Assembly (NCBI GenBank): GCA_015478645.1
Contig: JADMIL010000001.1
Coordinates: forward strand, 1 to 64,000
From: Candidatus Binataceae bacterium
GTDB lineage: Bacteria; Desulfobacterota; Binatia; Binatales; Binataceae
Direction of reading: 5' to 3'
DNA length: 64,000 nucleotides
Positions 40,181 through 49,301 of the stretch are shown here, piece after piece (the stretch's first letter is position 1; every line of letters begins with the position of its first letter). The position numbers and the translations under genes are program-made. The notes beneath the pieces were generated by a model that saw only the letters and a program-made list of their open reading frames with translations, was not told the origin of the DNA and made no database searches.

Positions 40181-40768
40181 TCAAATCGCCGCCCGCTTGG
40201 CTATCGACGCCGGTCCGGGCGGCATCAGCACGCCCCACGCGCGCACGAAATAGTCGGCGCCCGACCACACCGTCACGACCAGCGCGATCCACATCACAAA
40301 CATCCCGGCGGCAAAGAAATCCACGTGAAAGTAGGTGTAGTTGATCAGCAGGCCGTGCAGCGCGATCGCCTGTAGCGCCATCTTGTATTTGCCCAGCTCC
40401 TCGGCCGCGATTATCCGCCCGCGGCTCGCCGCGACCGCGCGCAATCCGGTGACCAGCAGTTCGCGCGCCACCAGCACCACCACGATCCAGGCCGGAATCC
40501 GTGGCGTCCGCGGCATCGCCGCCAGCATGATCAGCGCCGCGGTCACCAGCAGCTTGTCGGCCAGCGGATCGAGGAACTTGCCCAGGTTGGTGACCGAACC
40601 GTAGATTCGCGCGATATAGCCGTCGAGAAAATCGGTCAGGGTCGCGACGAAAAACACCGCCGCGGCGATGGCCGACGGAATCGGTCCGGTGAACGTCAGC
40701 AGGTAGACCAGCAGCGGCACCACCGCGATACGCATCAGGGTCAGGACGTTGGGTGCCGTGATTGTCAC
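40181..40768 (-). CDS. pgsA: CDP-diacylglycerol-glycerol-3-phosphate 3-phosphatidyltransferase
   Basis: It makes phosphatidylglycerol phosphate in the inner membrane. The CDP-alcohol phosphatidyltransferase motif is complete: DFLDGYIAR followed by GSVTNLGKFLDPLADK (D-x2-DG-x2-AR...G-x3-D-x3-D). Four to five hydrophobic segments and the start VTITAPNVLTLMRIAVVPLL are typical. I propose GTG at 40768 (GAAGG about 8 nt upstream), giving 195 aa; the track start adds 34 Arg/Ser-rich residues. Confidence 0.93.
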   Translation of the reverse strand: MTITAPNVLTLMRIAVVPLLVYLLTFTGPIPSAIAAAVFFVATLTDFLDGYIARIYGSVTNLGKFLDPLADKLLVTAALIMLAAMPRTPRIPAWIVVVLVARELLVTGLRAVAASRGRIIAAEELGKYKMALQAIALHGLLINYTYFHVDFFAAGMFVMWIALVVTVWSGADYFVRAWGVLMPPGPASIAKRAAI

Positions 40769-41048
40769 TCGCAAGGCCTTCGCGCTGCCGCTTTGCGTCC
40801 CCCTCGCGGCTGGCGCCGTACATCCTGACTTTAGGCGATGGCTCCGGATCGAGCAAACCGCGCCGCGCATCCGTCGGCGCCGCGCCGCCGATCGGTTGAC
40901 TCTGGCGCCAGCGGTAATCTAGCGTCGATCAGTCTATGGAGAGCGGCTGCCGCCTTCCGCGCGCTTGCTTAGCGTCGGAGGCGGCGGCTGGTGCGCGTAC
41001 CTCCGGCGGCCCGATAATCATCCTCCGCCCTCCGGCCGCGCCTGAGCG

Positions 41049-42695
41049 ATGAACAACAGCGGTATCGACAGCGATTTTCTGGTCATCGGCGGCGGCATCG
41101 CCGGGATGATCTTTGCGATCAAGGCGGCCGCTATTGGCAGCGTCACCGTCCTCACCAAGGCGGCCAGCGACGAGGCCAACACCGCCTACGCCCAGGGCGG
41201 TATCGCGAGCGTCTGGAGCGTCGACGATTCGTTCGAGTCGCATGTCGCCGATACGCTGCGTGCCGGTGCCGGGGTTTGCGATCGCGCGGCGGTCGAATCG
41301 ATCGTGCGCGACGGTCCCGAGGTGGTCCGCGAGCTGATCGCGCTCGGCACCCATTTCACGCGCGTCGACGAGGGTGGCGAGGACGAATACGACCTCGGCC
41401 GCGAGGGCGGCCACAGCCATCGCCGGGTGCTCCACGCGCAAGACCTGACCGGCCGCGAGATCATGCGGGCGCTCGGCGCGGCGGCCCGCGCACGCGGGAA
41501 TATCCGCGTGCTGGAAAATCACGTCGCGGTTAATCTCTTGATCGACAAGGGCGCCGACGGCCGTCCGCAGTCCTGCTGGGGTGCCTACGCGCTGGAAAAA
41601 TCGACCATGCGCGTGCGCAAGATCGCCGCCCGCACCACGCTGCTGGCAACCGGCGGCGCGGGCAAGGTCTATCTCTATACGACCAACCCCGATATCGCCT
41701 CGGGCGACGGCGTCGCGATGGCTTACCGGGCGGGCGCACCGATCGCCAACATGGAGTTCTACCAGTTCCATCCGACCTGCCTGTATCATCCCGCCGCCAA
41801 GTCGTTCCTGATCTCCGAGGCGCTGCGCGGCGAGGGCGCGATCCTGCGCCTGCCCGACGGCACCCCCTTTATGAAGCGCTATCATCCCGACGCCGAACTG
41901 GCGCCGCGTGACGTGGTCGCCCGCGCGATCGACTCCGAGATGAAGCGCGGCGGCTACGATTGCGTCTATCTCGACTTGAGCCATCGCGACGCCGGCTTCA
42001 TCCGCGAGCGCTTTCCCAACATCTACGAGCGATGCCTGGGCTTCGGCTTCGATCTCACCGCCGCGCCGATTCCGGTCGTGCCGGCCGCCCACTATATGTG
42101 TGGCGGCGTCGTTACCGATCTGATGGGCCGCACCGGTATCCCGCGCCTGTATGCCGCCGGCGAAGTCGCGATGACCGGCCTGCATGGCGCCAACCGGCTC
42201 GCCTCGAACTCGCTGCTCGAAGCCGCCGTGATGGGCCGGCGGGCCTTTGCCGCCGCGCGCGAATTGCTCGGCCATGACGAGGCGGCGATTCCGGAGTTTC
42301 GCCAATGGGATCCCGGCGCGGCGATCAAGAGCGAGCAGCACGTGCTGATTACCCATAGCTGGGAGGAGATCCGCCGCCTGATGTGGAACTACGTCGGCAT
42401 CGTGCGCAGCGATCTCCGCCTCGAGAGCGCGCTCAGGCGCATCCTGATGCTCAAGGAAGAGATCCACGGCTACTACTGGCATCATCAGATCGATTCCGAC
42501 CTGGTCGAACTGCGCAATCTCGTCACCGTCGCCGAACTGGTCGTGCGCTGTGCGATGCTGCGCAAGGAGTCGCGCGGCCTGCACTACAACATCGATCATC
42601 CCGAGCATCCCCACCATCCCGACGACGCCGGTACGCCGCACAACACGACCATGCGTCGCTTCGACGCGCCGCCTCCGGCGACCCTGTCCGCTTAG
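41049..42695 (+). CDS. nadB: L-aspartate oxidase
   Basis: The first step of de novo NAD synthesis: aspartate to iminoaspartate with FAD. The FAD-binding start is FLVIGGGIAGMIFAIKAA. Characteristic family blocks are NTAYAQGGIASVWS, GREGGHSHRRVLHAQDLTG, MEFYQFHPTCLY and the His/Arg substrate site GLHGANRLASNSLLEAAV. At 548 aa it has the usual length with its C-terminal helical domain. nadA and nadC are not nearby. A palindromic repeat begins immediately after the TAG stop. Confidence 0.97.
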   Translation: MNNSGIDSDFLVIGGGIAGMIFAIKAAAIGSVTVLTKAASDEANTAYAQGGIASVWSVDDSFESHVADTLRAGAGVCDRAAVESIVRDGPEVVRELIALGTHFTRVDEGGEDEYDLGREGGHSHRRVLHAQDLTGREIMRALGAAARARGNIRVLENHVAVNLLIDKGADGRPQSCWGAYALEKSTMRVRKIAARTTLLATGGAGKVYLYTTNPDIASGDGVAMAYRAGAPIANMEFYQFHPTCLYHPAAKSFLISEALRGEGAILRLPDGTPFMKRYHPDAELAPRDVVARAIDSEMKRGGYDCVYLDLSHRDAGFIRERFPNIYERCLGFGFDLTAAPIPVVPAAHYMCGGVVTDLMGRTGIPRLYAAGEVAMTGLHGANRLASNSLLEAAVMGRRAFAAARELLGHDEAAIPEFRQWDPGAAIKSEQHVLITHSWEEIRRLMWNYVGIVRSDLRLESALRRILMLKEEIHGYYWHHQIDSDLVELRNLVTVAELVVRCAMLRKESRGLHYNIDHPEHPHHPDDAGTPHNTTMRRFDAPPPATLSA

Positions 42696-42803
42696 GGAAC
42701 CTCTACACAAGTTAGGTTGTCATTCTGAGCGCAGCGAAGAATCCCGGATCCGGGACCCATGCGCTGCGCTCAGGGTGACAGCAGAGCCTGGTGCAGAGGT
42801 TCC
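42696..42803. repeat. MITE-like palindromic repeat, copy E
   Basis: A full 108-bp copy in the D orientation. It starts directly after the nadB TAG and ends GAGGTTCC before CTAGC. The inner arms GTCATTCTGAGCGCAGCGAA and GCGCTGCGCTCAGGGTGAC and the central CCCGGATCCGGG are intact. Confidence 0.92.
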
Positions 42804-42919
42804 CTAGCGCAGCTCTATTTGCGTGCCGTGGATTCGCGTTATCGTTCGATGTACGCTTCCCCACAGACATAGCGGCGCCGCCTGCAGCGGCGCCAGGCGA
42901 GGAGGACCGATACCTCACC

Positions 42920-43489
42920 ATGCAGGTTCGACCAACGTCGGCTGAGAAACTCAAGGGCTTTTTCCTCACCCTGGTGCGCAAGAGCTTTGACCAGGTTGGC
43001 GTCGGCGACCGGCAGATCACCGACTATGTCGCCACCGTACTGGCCGAATTCGGCCACTCCGACCAATGGCTCGCGATCCGTGGCGCCGAAGGCCGCCGCC
43101 TCACCAGCGTCGTCGAAATGAACCTCGCGCAGTTGGGTCCCGACGAATCGACCCGCCTGGCCGGCGAGCGCGCCCTGCGCAAGCAGGTCGGCGACTACAC
43201 GCTCTTCATGTCGGGATTGTTCCGGCGCTTCGTCGAGCACGGCGGCTATCTGGACTATTATCTCGAAGAGGGCTCGCGCTCGTACCGCGCCGTCTCCGCG
43301 CTCGACCTGACGCTCTACAAGCCGGGCTTCCTGATGTTCGAGGAGTTGAGCGACCGCTTCGAGCATTACTCGGGCGCCCTCGACTTTATGCAGAAATGCT
43401 ATTTCACGCCGGCCCCCAATGAAGATCCCTTCGCCGGCTTCTACCGACAGATCGAAGGCTGGGTGCACCACGGACTCTCTGACAACTGA
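42920..43489 (+). CDS. Conserved-looking hypothetical protein
   Basis: A 189-aa soluble, helix-rich protein with no cysteine motif or signal peptide. Distinctive segments are AEKLKGFFLTLVRKSFDQVGVGD, ALRKQVGDYTLFMSGLFRRF and FEELSDRFEHYSGALDFMQKCYF. I do not recognise the family. The track ORF begins 43 codons earlier in and beyond the palindromic repeat; the ATG at 42920 follows GAGGAGG (at 14 nt, rather far) and fits better. Its end overlaps the following pseudouridine synthase gene, suggesting co-translation. Confidence 0.75.
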   Translation: MQVRPTSAEKLKGFFLTLVRKSFDQVGVGDRQITDYVATVLAEFGHSDQWLAIRGAEGRRLTSVVEMNLAQLGPDESTRLAGERALRKQVGDYTLFMSGLFRRFVEHGGYLDYYLEEGSRSYRAVSALDLTLYKPGFLMFEELSDRFEHYSGALDFMQKCYFTPAPNEDPFAGFYRQIEGWVHHGLSDN

Positions 43490-44408
43490 GGGCGAGCGGC
43501 TCGACCGTTACCTCGTGCGCCTCGGATGGGCAACGTCGCGCCGCGCCGCCAAGGATCTGATCTTCGCTGGCCGCGTCCGCGTCAACGGCCACCGCTATCG
43601 CAAGGGCGAGCCGGTCGCGCCGGGCGATCGCGTCGAGGTCGAGGACGCGCCCGCGCCGGTCCACGCGCTCGCGCCCAATCCCGATCTCGCGCTGGCGATT
43701 CTCTATGAAGACCCCGCGATGCTGGTGGTCGACAAGCCCGGGATGCTCCCATGCCATCCGCTGCGCCCCGACGAGCGCGGCACGGTGATGAACGCGGTCG
43801 CCGCGCGCTATCCCGAAACCGCGGCGGCCGGCGACAAGCCGCTCGAGGGCGGCCTGGTGCATCGCCTCGACAACGGCACTTCGGGCGCATTGATCATCGC
43901 GCGCACTCGCGCGGCGTTTACCATCCTGCGCGCGGCGATTCGGAGCGCCGGCGTGAGCCGCCGCTATCGCGCGCTGGCCGCCGGGCGCCTCGACCGCGCG
44001 CTCGAGATCGATGCGCCCATCGCGCATCATCCGAAGAATCCGCGCCGGATGGTCATTGTCAGCGGCGGCGCGGACGATCCCTCGATTGCCGCCGCCACGC
44101 CCCATCGCGCGGCCGCGCGGCCCGCCTTCACCCGAATCGAGCCAATCGATTATGTGGGAGATTTTACGCTCGCCGACGCGCTCCCGCGCAGCGGCAGCCG
44201 CCATCAGATTCGCCTTCACCTGGCGAGTATCGGCCATCCGATCGCCGGTGACGAACTATATGGCGGCCCGCCGCTCGACGGCCTCGCACGCGGACGCTTT
44301 TGGCTCCATCTGGCGGAGATCGCACTCGTTTCGCCGGCCGGCGCGCGCGTCACCGTCAGCGCCCCGCTCGCTTCCGACCTTGCTAGTGCGATGGCCGGTC
44401 TGGCCTGA
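43419..44408 (+). CDS. RluA-family pseudouridine synthase with S4 domain
   Basis: It isomerises specific uridines in rRNA (or tRNA). An S4 RNA-binding domain (about 26-75, RLDRYLVRLGWATSRRAAKDL) is followed by the catalytic domain with the Asp nucleophile D151 in GGLVHRLDNGTSGALI, and the C-terminal SGSRHQIRLHLASIGHPIAGDELYG. Length and domain order resemble RluC/RluD. The only standard start in frame is the ATG at 43419, inside the preceding gene (71-bp overlap); a non-standard CTG just before the S4 domain is possible. Confidence 0.93.
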   Translation: MKIPSPASTDRSKAGCTTDSLTTEGERLDRYLVRLGWATSRRAAKDLIFAGRVRVNGHRYRKGEPVAPGDRVEVEDAPAPVHALAPNPDLALAILYEDPAMLVVDKPGMLPCHPLRPDERGTVMNAVAARYPETAAAGDKPLEGGLVHRLDNGTSGALIIARTRAAFTILRAAIRSAGVSRRYRALAAGRLDRALEIDAPIAHHPKNPRRMVIVSGGADDPSIAAATPHRAAARPAFTRIEPIDYVGDFTLADALPRSGSRHQIRLHLASIGHPIAGDELYGGPPLDGLARGRFWLHLAEIALVSPAGARVTVSAPLASDLASAMAGLA

Positions 44409-44435
44409 AATGCGCCAGATAGAGCGCTATATCGC

Positions 44436-44846
44436 TCAGCCGTGGCCGTCGATATAGACCCGCCGATACTGAAACAGCCACTCGCCGTTGACTTTGCGCA
44501 ATTCGTCCTGGTAGCGCCCGATCGCCTCGAGCGTCGCCTTGCCACCCTTGCAATGGTAGTACGTCAGGTAGCATCCGCCCATCCCGGTATCGCCCTCAAC
44601 GCGAAAGGTCACGTTGGTCATCATGTGGCGGACCTGTGCGTCGCCGGCCGAGTTCTTGTACATTTGGGTGAACTTGGCCAGCGCTTCATGCCCGGCGTGG
44701 CGGCCCAGGCGCGGACTCTCAAAGACCCCGTCCGCCGTGAAGCATCGCACCCATTCGTCAAATGGCCCGTGATCGATCGTAAAGGCGTAGCGCGCGTACA
44801 GCTCGCGGATCTGCTCGCGATCTTCCGCCGTCCCCGTAATCGGCAT
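44436..44846 (-). CDS. SnoaL/NTF2-like protein
   Basis: A 136-aa single-domain NTF2/SnoaL fold: the helix DREQIRELYARYAFTIDHG, the strand region FTADGVFESP, and the typical HEALAKFTQMYKN and RRVYIDGHG ends. Family members include ketosteroid isomerases, aromatic dioxygenase beta subunits and polyketide cyclases; the pocket residues here do not pin a reaction. GGGAGAGAG precedes the ATG. It is downstream of the CaiB-type CoA-transferase gene on the same strand, so it may belong to the same degradation step. Confidence 0.82.
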   Translation of the reverse strand: MPITGTAEDREQIRELYARYAFTIDHGPFDEWVRCFTADGVFESPRLGRHAGHEALAKFTQMYKNSAGDAQVRHMMTNVTFRVEGDTGMGGCYLTYYHCKGGKATLEAIGRYQDELRKVNGEWLFQYRRVYIDGHG

Positions 44847-44921
44847 CGTCGCTCTCTCCCATTTGCGTTCGTGGCGCCGCCTCAGGCCCCCGGCGCGTCC
44901 CCGTTCAGATCACTTTCCCGC

Positions 44922-46139
44922 TTAGATCACTTCCGCATCGCGCAGCTGGCCGACTTCGTCCCAACTGTAACCCAGCAGCTCGGTGAGGATCATCTCGGAA
45001 TTTTCGCCCAGCTCCGGCGCCCGTCCGCGCGCGTTGCCCGGCGTCTTGCTCAGGATTACCGGCACGCCGACCAGCTTGGTTGGACCGATCTCCGGATGCT
45101 CGTAGTCGACGATGTACTCGTTGGCGATGACCTGCTCGTCGCCGGGCAGATCGTCGATCTTGTTGACCCGCGTGTAAATGAAGTCGCCGCCGCGCTTCAA
45201 TATCCCCATCCATTCGTCGCGCGGCCGCGCAAGAAACACGCGGTCGAGGATCGCCACCAGCTCGCGATGGTTCTTGCCGCGCGGCTTGATCCCGTTGAAG
45301 CGCGCGTCGTCGATCAGCTCGGGCACGCCCAGCGCGTTGCAGAAATCCTTCCAGTAGCGATCGGTCTGCAGCATCCCCAGGCTGATCCATTTGCCGTCGG
45401 CGCACTTGTAGTGATTCCACAGCGGATTGAACGCGTCGTCGCGCGTCGATCGCGGGAACTCGTGGCCCAGGATCGTCCGGCTCGAAACATTCAGCCCCTG
45501 CAGCGCGATCATCGATCCGAGATGCGACGCGTTGACCTCCTGCCCGACCCCGTAGCGCTCGCGCGCGACCAGCGCCGTCATCACCCCGTAGGCCAGCATG
45601 ATCGCGCCCATCTGGTCGGCCAGTCCGCCGTTCAGATAGATCGGCTCCTCGGTCGCCACGCTCGCGATATTCATGATCCCCGATCGCGATTGCGCGAGAT
45701 AATCGAACGACGGCTCGCCGCTGTCGGGGCCGTTGGGCCCGTAGCCCGATGAGCTCGCGTAGATCAGCTTGGGATTGCGCGCGCTCAGCACCTCGTAGCC
45801 CAGGCCGAGCCGGGCCGCCACGCCCTTGCGGAAATTCTGCACGAAGACGTCGCTCTTGGCGGCCAGCCGGTAGACGACCTCGCGCGCCTGCGGCTTGCTC
45901 AGGTCGAGCGTCAGGCTCTGCTTGTGGCGATTATTCGCCTCGAAATAGAAGTTGTGCCCGCTCTTGGCCGTCGCCGCCGAACCGCCGATCGCGAAGATCG
46001 CACGCCCCGGATCACCCTTGCCGCGCTCCTCGATCTTGATCACTTCCGCGCCCAGGTCGGCGAGCATCGTGGTTGCCACCGGGCCCTGCTGCCATATCGT
46101 CCAATCGATAACCCGTATACCCTTAAGTGGTGCGTCCAT
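44922..46139 (-). CDS. CaiB/BaiF-type family III CoA transferase
   Basis: About 405 aa. Signature elements are the start PLKGIRVIDWTIWQQGPVATTMLADLGAEVIKIE, the catalytic Asp region FDYLAQSRSGIMNIASV, and SLGMLQTDRYWKDFCNALG. Family III enzymes move CoA between carboxylic acids; close relatives act on formyl-, carnitine- and cinnamoyl-type acids, so the exact substrate is open. I chose ATG 46139 because GAGG lies 5 nt upstream; the track start is six codons earlier. It is followed by the NTF2-like gene. Confidence 0.92.
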   Translation of the reverse strand: MDAPLKGIRVIDWTIWQQGPVATTMLADLGAEVIKIEERGKGDPGRAIFAIGGSAATAKSGHNFYFEANNRHKQSLTLDLSKPQAREVVYRLAAKSDVFVQNFRKGVAARLGLGYEVLSARNPKLIYASSSGYGPNGPDSGEPSFDYLAQSRSGIMNIASVATEEPIYLNGGLADQMGAIMLAYGVMTALVARERYGVGQEVNASHLGSMIALQGLNVSSRTILGHEFPRSTRDDAFNPLWNHYKCADGKWISLGMLQTDRYWKDFCNALGVPELIDDARFNGIKPRGKNHRELVAILDRVFLARPRDEWMGILKRGGDFIYTRVNKIDDLPGDEQVIANEYIVDYEHPEIGPTKLVGVPVILSKTPGNARGRAPELGENSEMILTELLGYSWDEVGQLRDAEVI

Positions 46140-46258
46140 GCCGCCTCTATACCACACATTGCCGCGAATTCATCACGTTGCGATGAGGCCGCATCCCCTC
46201 CGGCGCTGCCTACTTGAGTTTGGTGGCGGATCGCTTCATCACTATTGATAGCGTGCCG

Positions 46259-46987
46259 ATGCTGCATTACCTGGTCAATTTTCTCTATCCACCGCGCTGT
46301 GCCGGATGCGGCGCGCGGCTCTCTGTCGATGCCGCCGCCCGGGTCTGCGCTCCGTGCCTCGCCGGCATCGAGCCGATTCCCGCGCCCTTCTGCGCCGTAT
46401 GCGGAATTCCGCTCGAAGACGCCGGCACCGACTCCCGATGGTGCGACGACTGCGTCGAAGCGCCGCCGCATTTCGGCCGCGCGCGCGCCGTCGCCCGCTA
46501 CTCGTCGCGCGCTGAGGACGACAGCGGCACCGTCGCCTCGATTATCCGCCGCCACAAGTACGGCCTCGATCAATCGCTCGCCCACGCGCTCGCCGAATGC
46601 CTCGGCGGGGAACTGCCGCTGCCGGCCGCCGACTACGACCTGGTGATTCCCGTGCCGCTCCATTCGAGCCGCCTGCGCTGGCGCGGCTTCAACCAGGCCG
46701 CGATGCTCGCGATTGCGGTCGCCCGCCGCGGCGGCCGCACCGTCGATCTGAAATCGCTGGTGCGCGTGCGCGCCACGCCGCCGCAAACCATGCAGAACCA
46801 GCGCGATCGCCGCGACAATCTGCGCGACGCTTTTGCCGTGCGCCGCCCCGCCCGCGTCGCCAACCGGATCGTCCTGCTGATCGACGACGTCATGACCACC
46901 GGCGCGACCGCCGACGAATGCGCCCGCACCCTGCTCGCCGCTGGCGCCCGCCGCGTCGACGTGCTGACCCTCGCCCGCGCGCTATGA
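46259..46987 (+). CDS. ComF-family phosphoribosyltransferase-like protein
   Basis: A zinc-finger N-terminus (LYPPRCAGCGARLSVDAAARVCAPC, four Cys) joined to a PRTase domain with the PRPP loop VLLIDDVMTTGATADEC. ComF proteins support DNA uptake or recombination in some species; others (GntX) are of unknown role. ATG 46259 is the most natural start, although the track offers TTG and GTG codons 15 residues earlier. The 4-bp ATGA overlap with the next gene shows co-translation. Confidence 0.9.
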   Translation: MLHYLVNFLYPPRCAGCGARLSVDAAARVCAPCLAGIEPIPAPFCAVCGIPLEDAGTDSRWCDDCVEAPPHFGRARAVARYSSRAEDDSGTVASIIRRHKYGLDQSLAHALAECLGGELPLPAADYDLVIPVPLHSSRLRWRGFNQAAMLAIAVARRGGRTVDLKSLVRVRATPPQTMQNQRDRRDNLRDAFAVRRPARVANRIVLLIDDVMTTGATADECARTLLAAGARRVDVLTLARAL

Positions 46988-47568
46988 ACCTCGCACAGCG
47001 CGCCACCTGGGAAGATCGCCATCGCGACGCGGTGCCGGGCGACCCCGAATTGTCGGTCACCGAGATGCTCCCCGCGATCTGCGCACTCCATCCCCACGGC
47101 CTCGCCCTCGACCTCGCCGCCGGCACCGGCCGCAACGCGATCGCGGTCGCGCGCGCGGGTTTGCGCGTCGTCGCGATCGACTTCTCGATCACCGCGACGC
47201 GCACGCTGGCCGCTCTCGCACGGCGCGAGCGCCTGCCGATCTATCCGATCGTCGCCGACCTCGCAGCGCCGATCCCGCTGCGCCCCGCGAGCTTCGATCT
47301 GATTCTCAACGTGAACTACCTCGATCGCGACCTGATACCGCAACTGGTCTCCGCGATCCGGCCGGGCGGTCTCATCCTCTTCGATACGTTTCTGATCGAC
47401 GAAGCCGGCCACGGCCATCTGCGCGACGCGCGCTTCACCCTCGAGCATTATGAACTGCGCACGCTGCTCGCTGGCCTCGAACTGCTCCGCTATCGCGAGG
47501 GGCTGACCGTCTATCCCACCGGCCAACGCGCCTGGCGCGCAATGGCGCTGGCCCGCCGCGGGAGTTGA
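46984..47568 (+). CDS. TehB-like class I methyltransferase
   Basis: A 194-aa SAM-dependent methyltransferase starting MNLAQRATWEDRHRDAVPG, with SAM motif ALDLAAGTGRNAIAVARAG, acidic motif VVAIDFSITATRTLAAL, and FDLILNVNYLDRDLIPQL. It is closest in shape to TehB/small-molecule methyltransferases. It overlaps comF by 4 bp and lies 4 bp before purM, so all belong to one operon, though the methyltransferase is not obviously linked to purines. The ORF track shows a longer frame that runs through comF; only this part is coding. Confidence 0.88.
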   Translation: MNLAQRATWEDRHRDAVPGDPELSVTEMLPAICALHPHGLALDLAAGTGRNAIAVARAGLRVVAIDFSITATRTLAALARRERLPIYPIVADLAAPIPLRPASFDLILNVNYLDRDLIPQLVSAIRPGGLILFDTFLIDEAGHGHLRDARFTLEHYELRTLLAGLELLRYREGLTVYPTGQRAWRAMALARRGS

Positions 47569-47572
47569 TCGC

Positions 47573-48610
47573 GTGACGGCGCGCCTCACCTACAAATCCG
47601 CCGGCGTCGATATCGGCCTCAAGCAGAGTCTCATTCCGCTCTTCCGCCGCCTCGCCCGACCGACCGCCGGCGCCCACGTCCTCGAGGGCATCGGCGGCTT
47701 CGGCGCGCTGATCGGCCTTAATGGCGCCCAGCAAATGCGCGCGCCGGTGCTCGTCGCCGGCGCCGACGGCGTCGGCACCAAGCTAAAAATCGCCTTCGCC
47801 ACCGGCCGCCACGACACCATCGGCATCGACTGCGTAGCGATGTGCGTCAACGACATCGTATGCCACAACGCGCGGCCGCTCTTTTTCCTCGACTACATCG
47901 GCGCCGGCAAGCTCGATCGCGCCGTCGCACTCGCGATCGTCAAGGGTATCGCCCGCGGGTGCGCCCTGGCGGGGATGTCGCTGGTCGGCGGCGAAACCGC
48001 GCAGATGCCGGGGCTCTATCGGCCGGGCGAATACGATCTCGCGGGCTTCGCCGTGGGGATTGCCGAGCGCGCGCAGATCCCGCATCCCGTACGGATGCGC
48101 GCCGGCGACGCGATCATCGGCCTGGCCGCCGACGGTCTCCACTCCAACGGCTTCTCGCTGGTGCGCAAGGTGCTGCTCGAGCGCGCGCGGCTCAAGCTGG
48201 ACGCGCACCTCGCCGATCTCGGCCGCACGCTGGGCGACGAATTGCTGCGCCCCACGCGCATCTACGCCAAATCGGTGCTCGAACTCTTCGCGCGCTTTCC
48301 GATCCGCGGTCTCGCCAATATCACCGGCGGCGGCCTGCCGGAGAATCTGCCGCGCGTGATGCCGCCGCAGCTCCATGCGCACATCGAGCGCGCCAGTTGG
48401 CCGGTTCCGCCGATCTTCAAGATGATCGCGCGGCTGGGTAAAATCGACCAGGCCGAAATGGATCGCACGTTCAACAACGGCCTCGGCATGGTGGCGATCG
48501 TCCCGCAGGTCCACGCCGCGGCCGTCGTCGCCCAGATCAAATCGCGCCGCCAGCGCGCCTTCATCATTGGCGAAATCGTGCGCGGCGCGCGCGGTGTGAC
48601 GATCGCATGA
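47573..48610 (+). CDS. purM: Phosphoribosylformylglycinamidine cyclo-ligase (AIR synthetase)
   Basis: The fifth step of purine synthesis, closing the imidazole ring with ATP. Family signatures are YKSAGVDIGLKQSLIPLF, APVLVAGADGVGTKLKIAF, VNDIVCHNARPLFFLDYIG and LVGGETAQMPGLY. The 345-aa length is normal. It starts with GTG at 47573 and overlaps purN by 4 bp (GCATGA), the common purMN arrangement. Confidence 0.97.
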   Translation: MTARLTYKSAGVDIGLKQSLIPLFRRLARPTAGAHVLEGIGGFGALIGLNGAQQMRAPVLVAGADGVGTKLKIAFATGRHDTIGIDCVAMCVNDIVCHNARPLFFLDYIGAGKLDRAVALAIVKGIARGCALAGMSLVGGETAQMPGLYRPGEYDLAGFAVGIAERAQIPHPVRMRAGDAIIGLAADGLHSNGFSLVRKVLLERARLKLDAHLADLGRTLGDELLRPTRIYAKSVLELFARFPIRGLANITGGGLPENLPRVMPPQLHAHIERASWPVPPIFKMIARLGKIDQAEMDRTFNNGLGMVAIVPQVHAAAVVAQIKSRRQRAFIIGEIVRGARGVTIA

Positions 48611-49290
48611 CCGCCGCCGCTTCCCCTCCGCGTCCGCCGGTGCGGCTCGGCGTGCTGATCTCGGGTGAGGGCACCAACCTGCAGGCCCTCATCGACGCGA
48701 TCGCGCGCGGCGACCTTGCCGCCGAAATCCGCGTCGTCATCTCGAACCAGGCCGCCGCCGGCGGACTCGCCCGCGCCCGCCATCACGGTATCGATGCGCA
48801 AGTCATCGACCATCGCGGCTTTCCCTCGCGCCAGGATTTCGATCGCGCGCTGGTCGCCGCGCTCAACGCCCACGGCGTCGAACTCGTCGTCTGCGCCGGC
48901 TTCATGCGCCTGCTGTCGCCCGTGATGGTCGCCGCATTTCGCGATCGCATCATGAATATCCATCCCGCGCTCTGCCCGGCCTTTCCCGGCGTCGACGCGC
49001 AGCAACAGGCCATCGACTACGGCGTGCGCTTCAGCGGATGCACCGTGTTCTTCGTCACCGAAGGGGTCGACAACGGTCCGGTGATCGTGCAGGCGGTCGT
49101 TCCGGTTCATCAGGACGACGACGCCGCCACGCTGGCCGCACGCATCCACGCCGAGGAGCATCGCATCTATCCCTGGGCGATTGCGCTGTTTCAGCAGGGG
49201 CGCCTCGAAATCCGCGGTCGCCGCGTCCATATCCGCGACTTTCCCGCGCCCGCCGCCATCCCCGCTCTTATCAATCCGCGATCGTCCTGA
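48607..49290 (+). CDS. purN: Phosphoribosylglycinamide formyltransferase
   Basis: It transfers a formyl group from 10-formyl-THF to GAR in purine synthesis. LGVLISGEGTNLQALIDAI, VVISNQAAAGGLARARHHGI, the catalytic block FMRLLSPVMVAAFRDRIMNIHPALCPAFPG, and the Asp in GPVIVQAVVPVHQDDD are typical. The length is 227 aa. It is coupled to purM and followed 11 bp later by a glycosyltransferase gene. Confidence 0.97.
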   Translation: MTAAASPPRPPVRLGVLISGEGTNLQALIDAIARGDLAAEIRVVISNQAAAGGLARARHHGIDAQVIDHRGFPSRQDFDRALVAALNAHGVELVVCAGFMRLLSPVMVAAFRDRIMNIHPALCPAFPGVDAQQQAIDYGVRFSGCTVFFVTEGVDNGPVIVQAVVPVHQDDDAATLAARIHAEEHRIYPWAIALFQQGRLEIRGRRVHIRDFPAPAAIPALINPRSS

Positions 49291-49301
49291 GCCGCCGCGC
49301 G

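Noticed and set aside
40929-42710. 593-aa minus-strand ORF opposite nadB
   Set aside because: It is a shadow: nadB on the plus strand has complete family motifs, while the antisense translation is Arg/Ala/His-rich without any recognisable domain. Long antisense ORFs are expected in this high-GC DNA.
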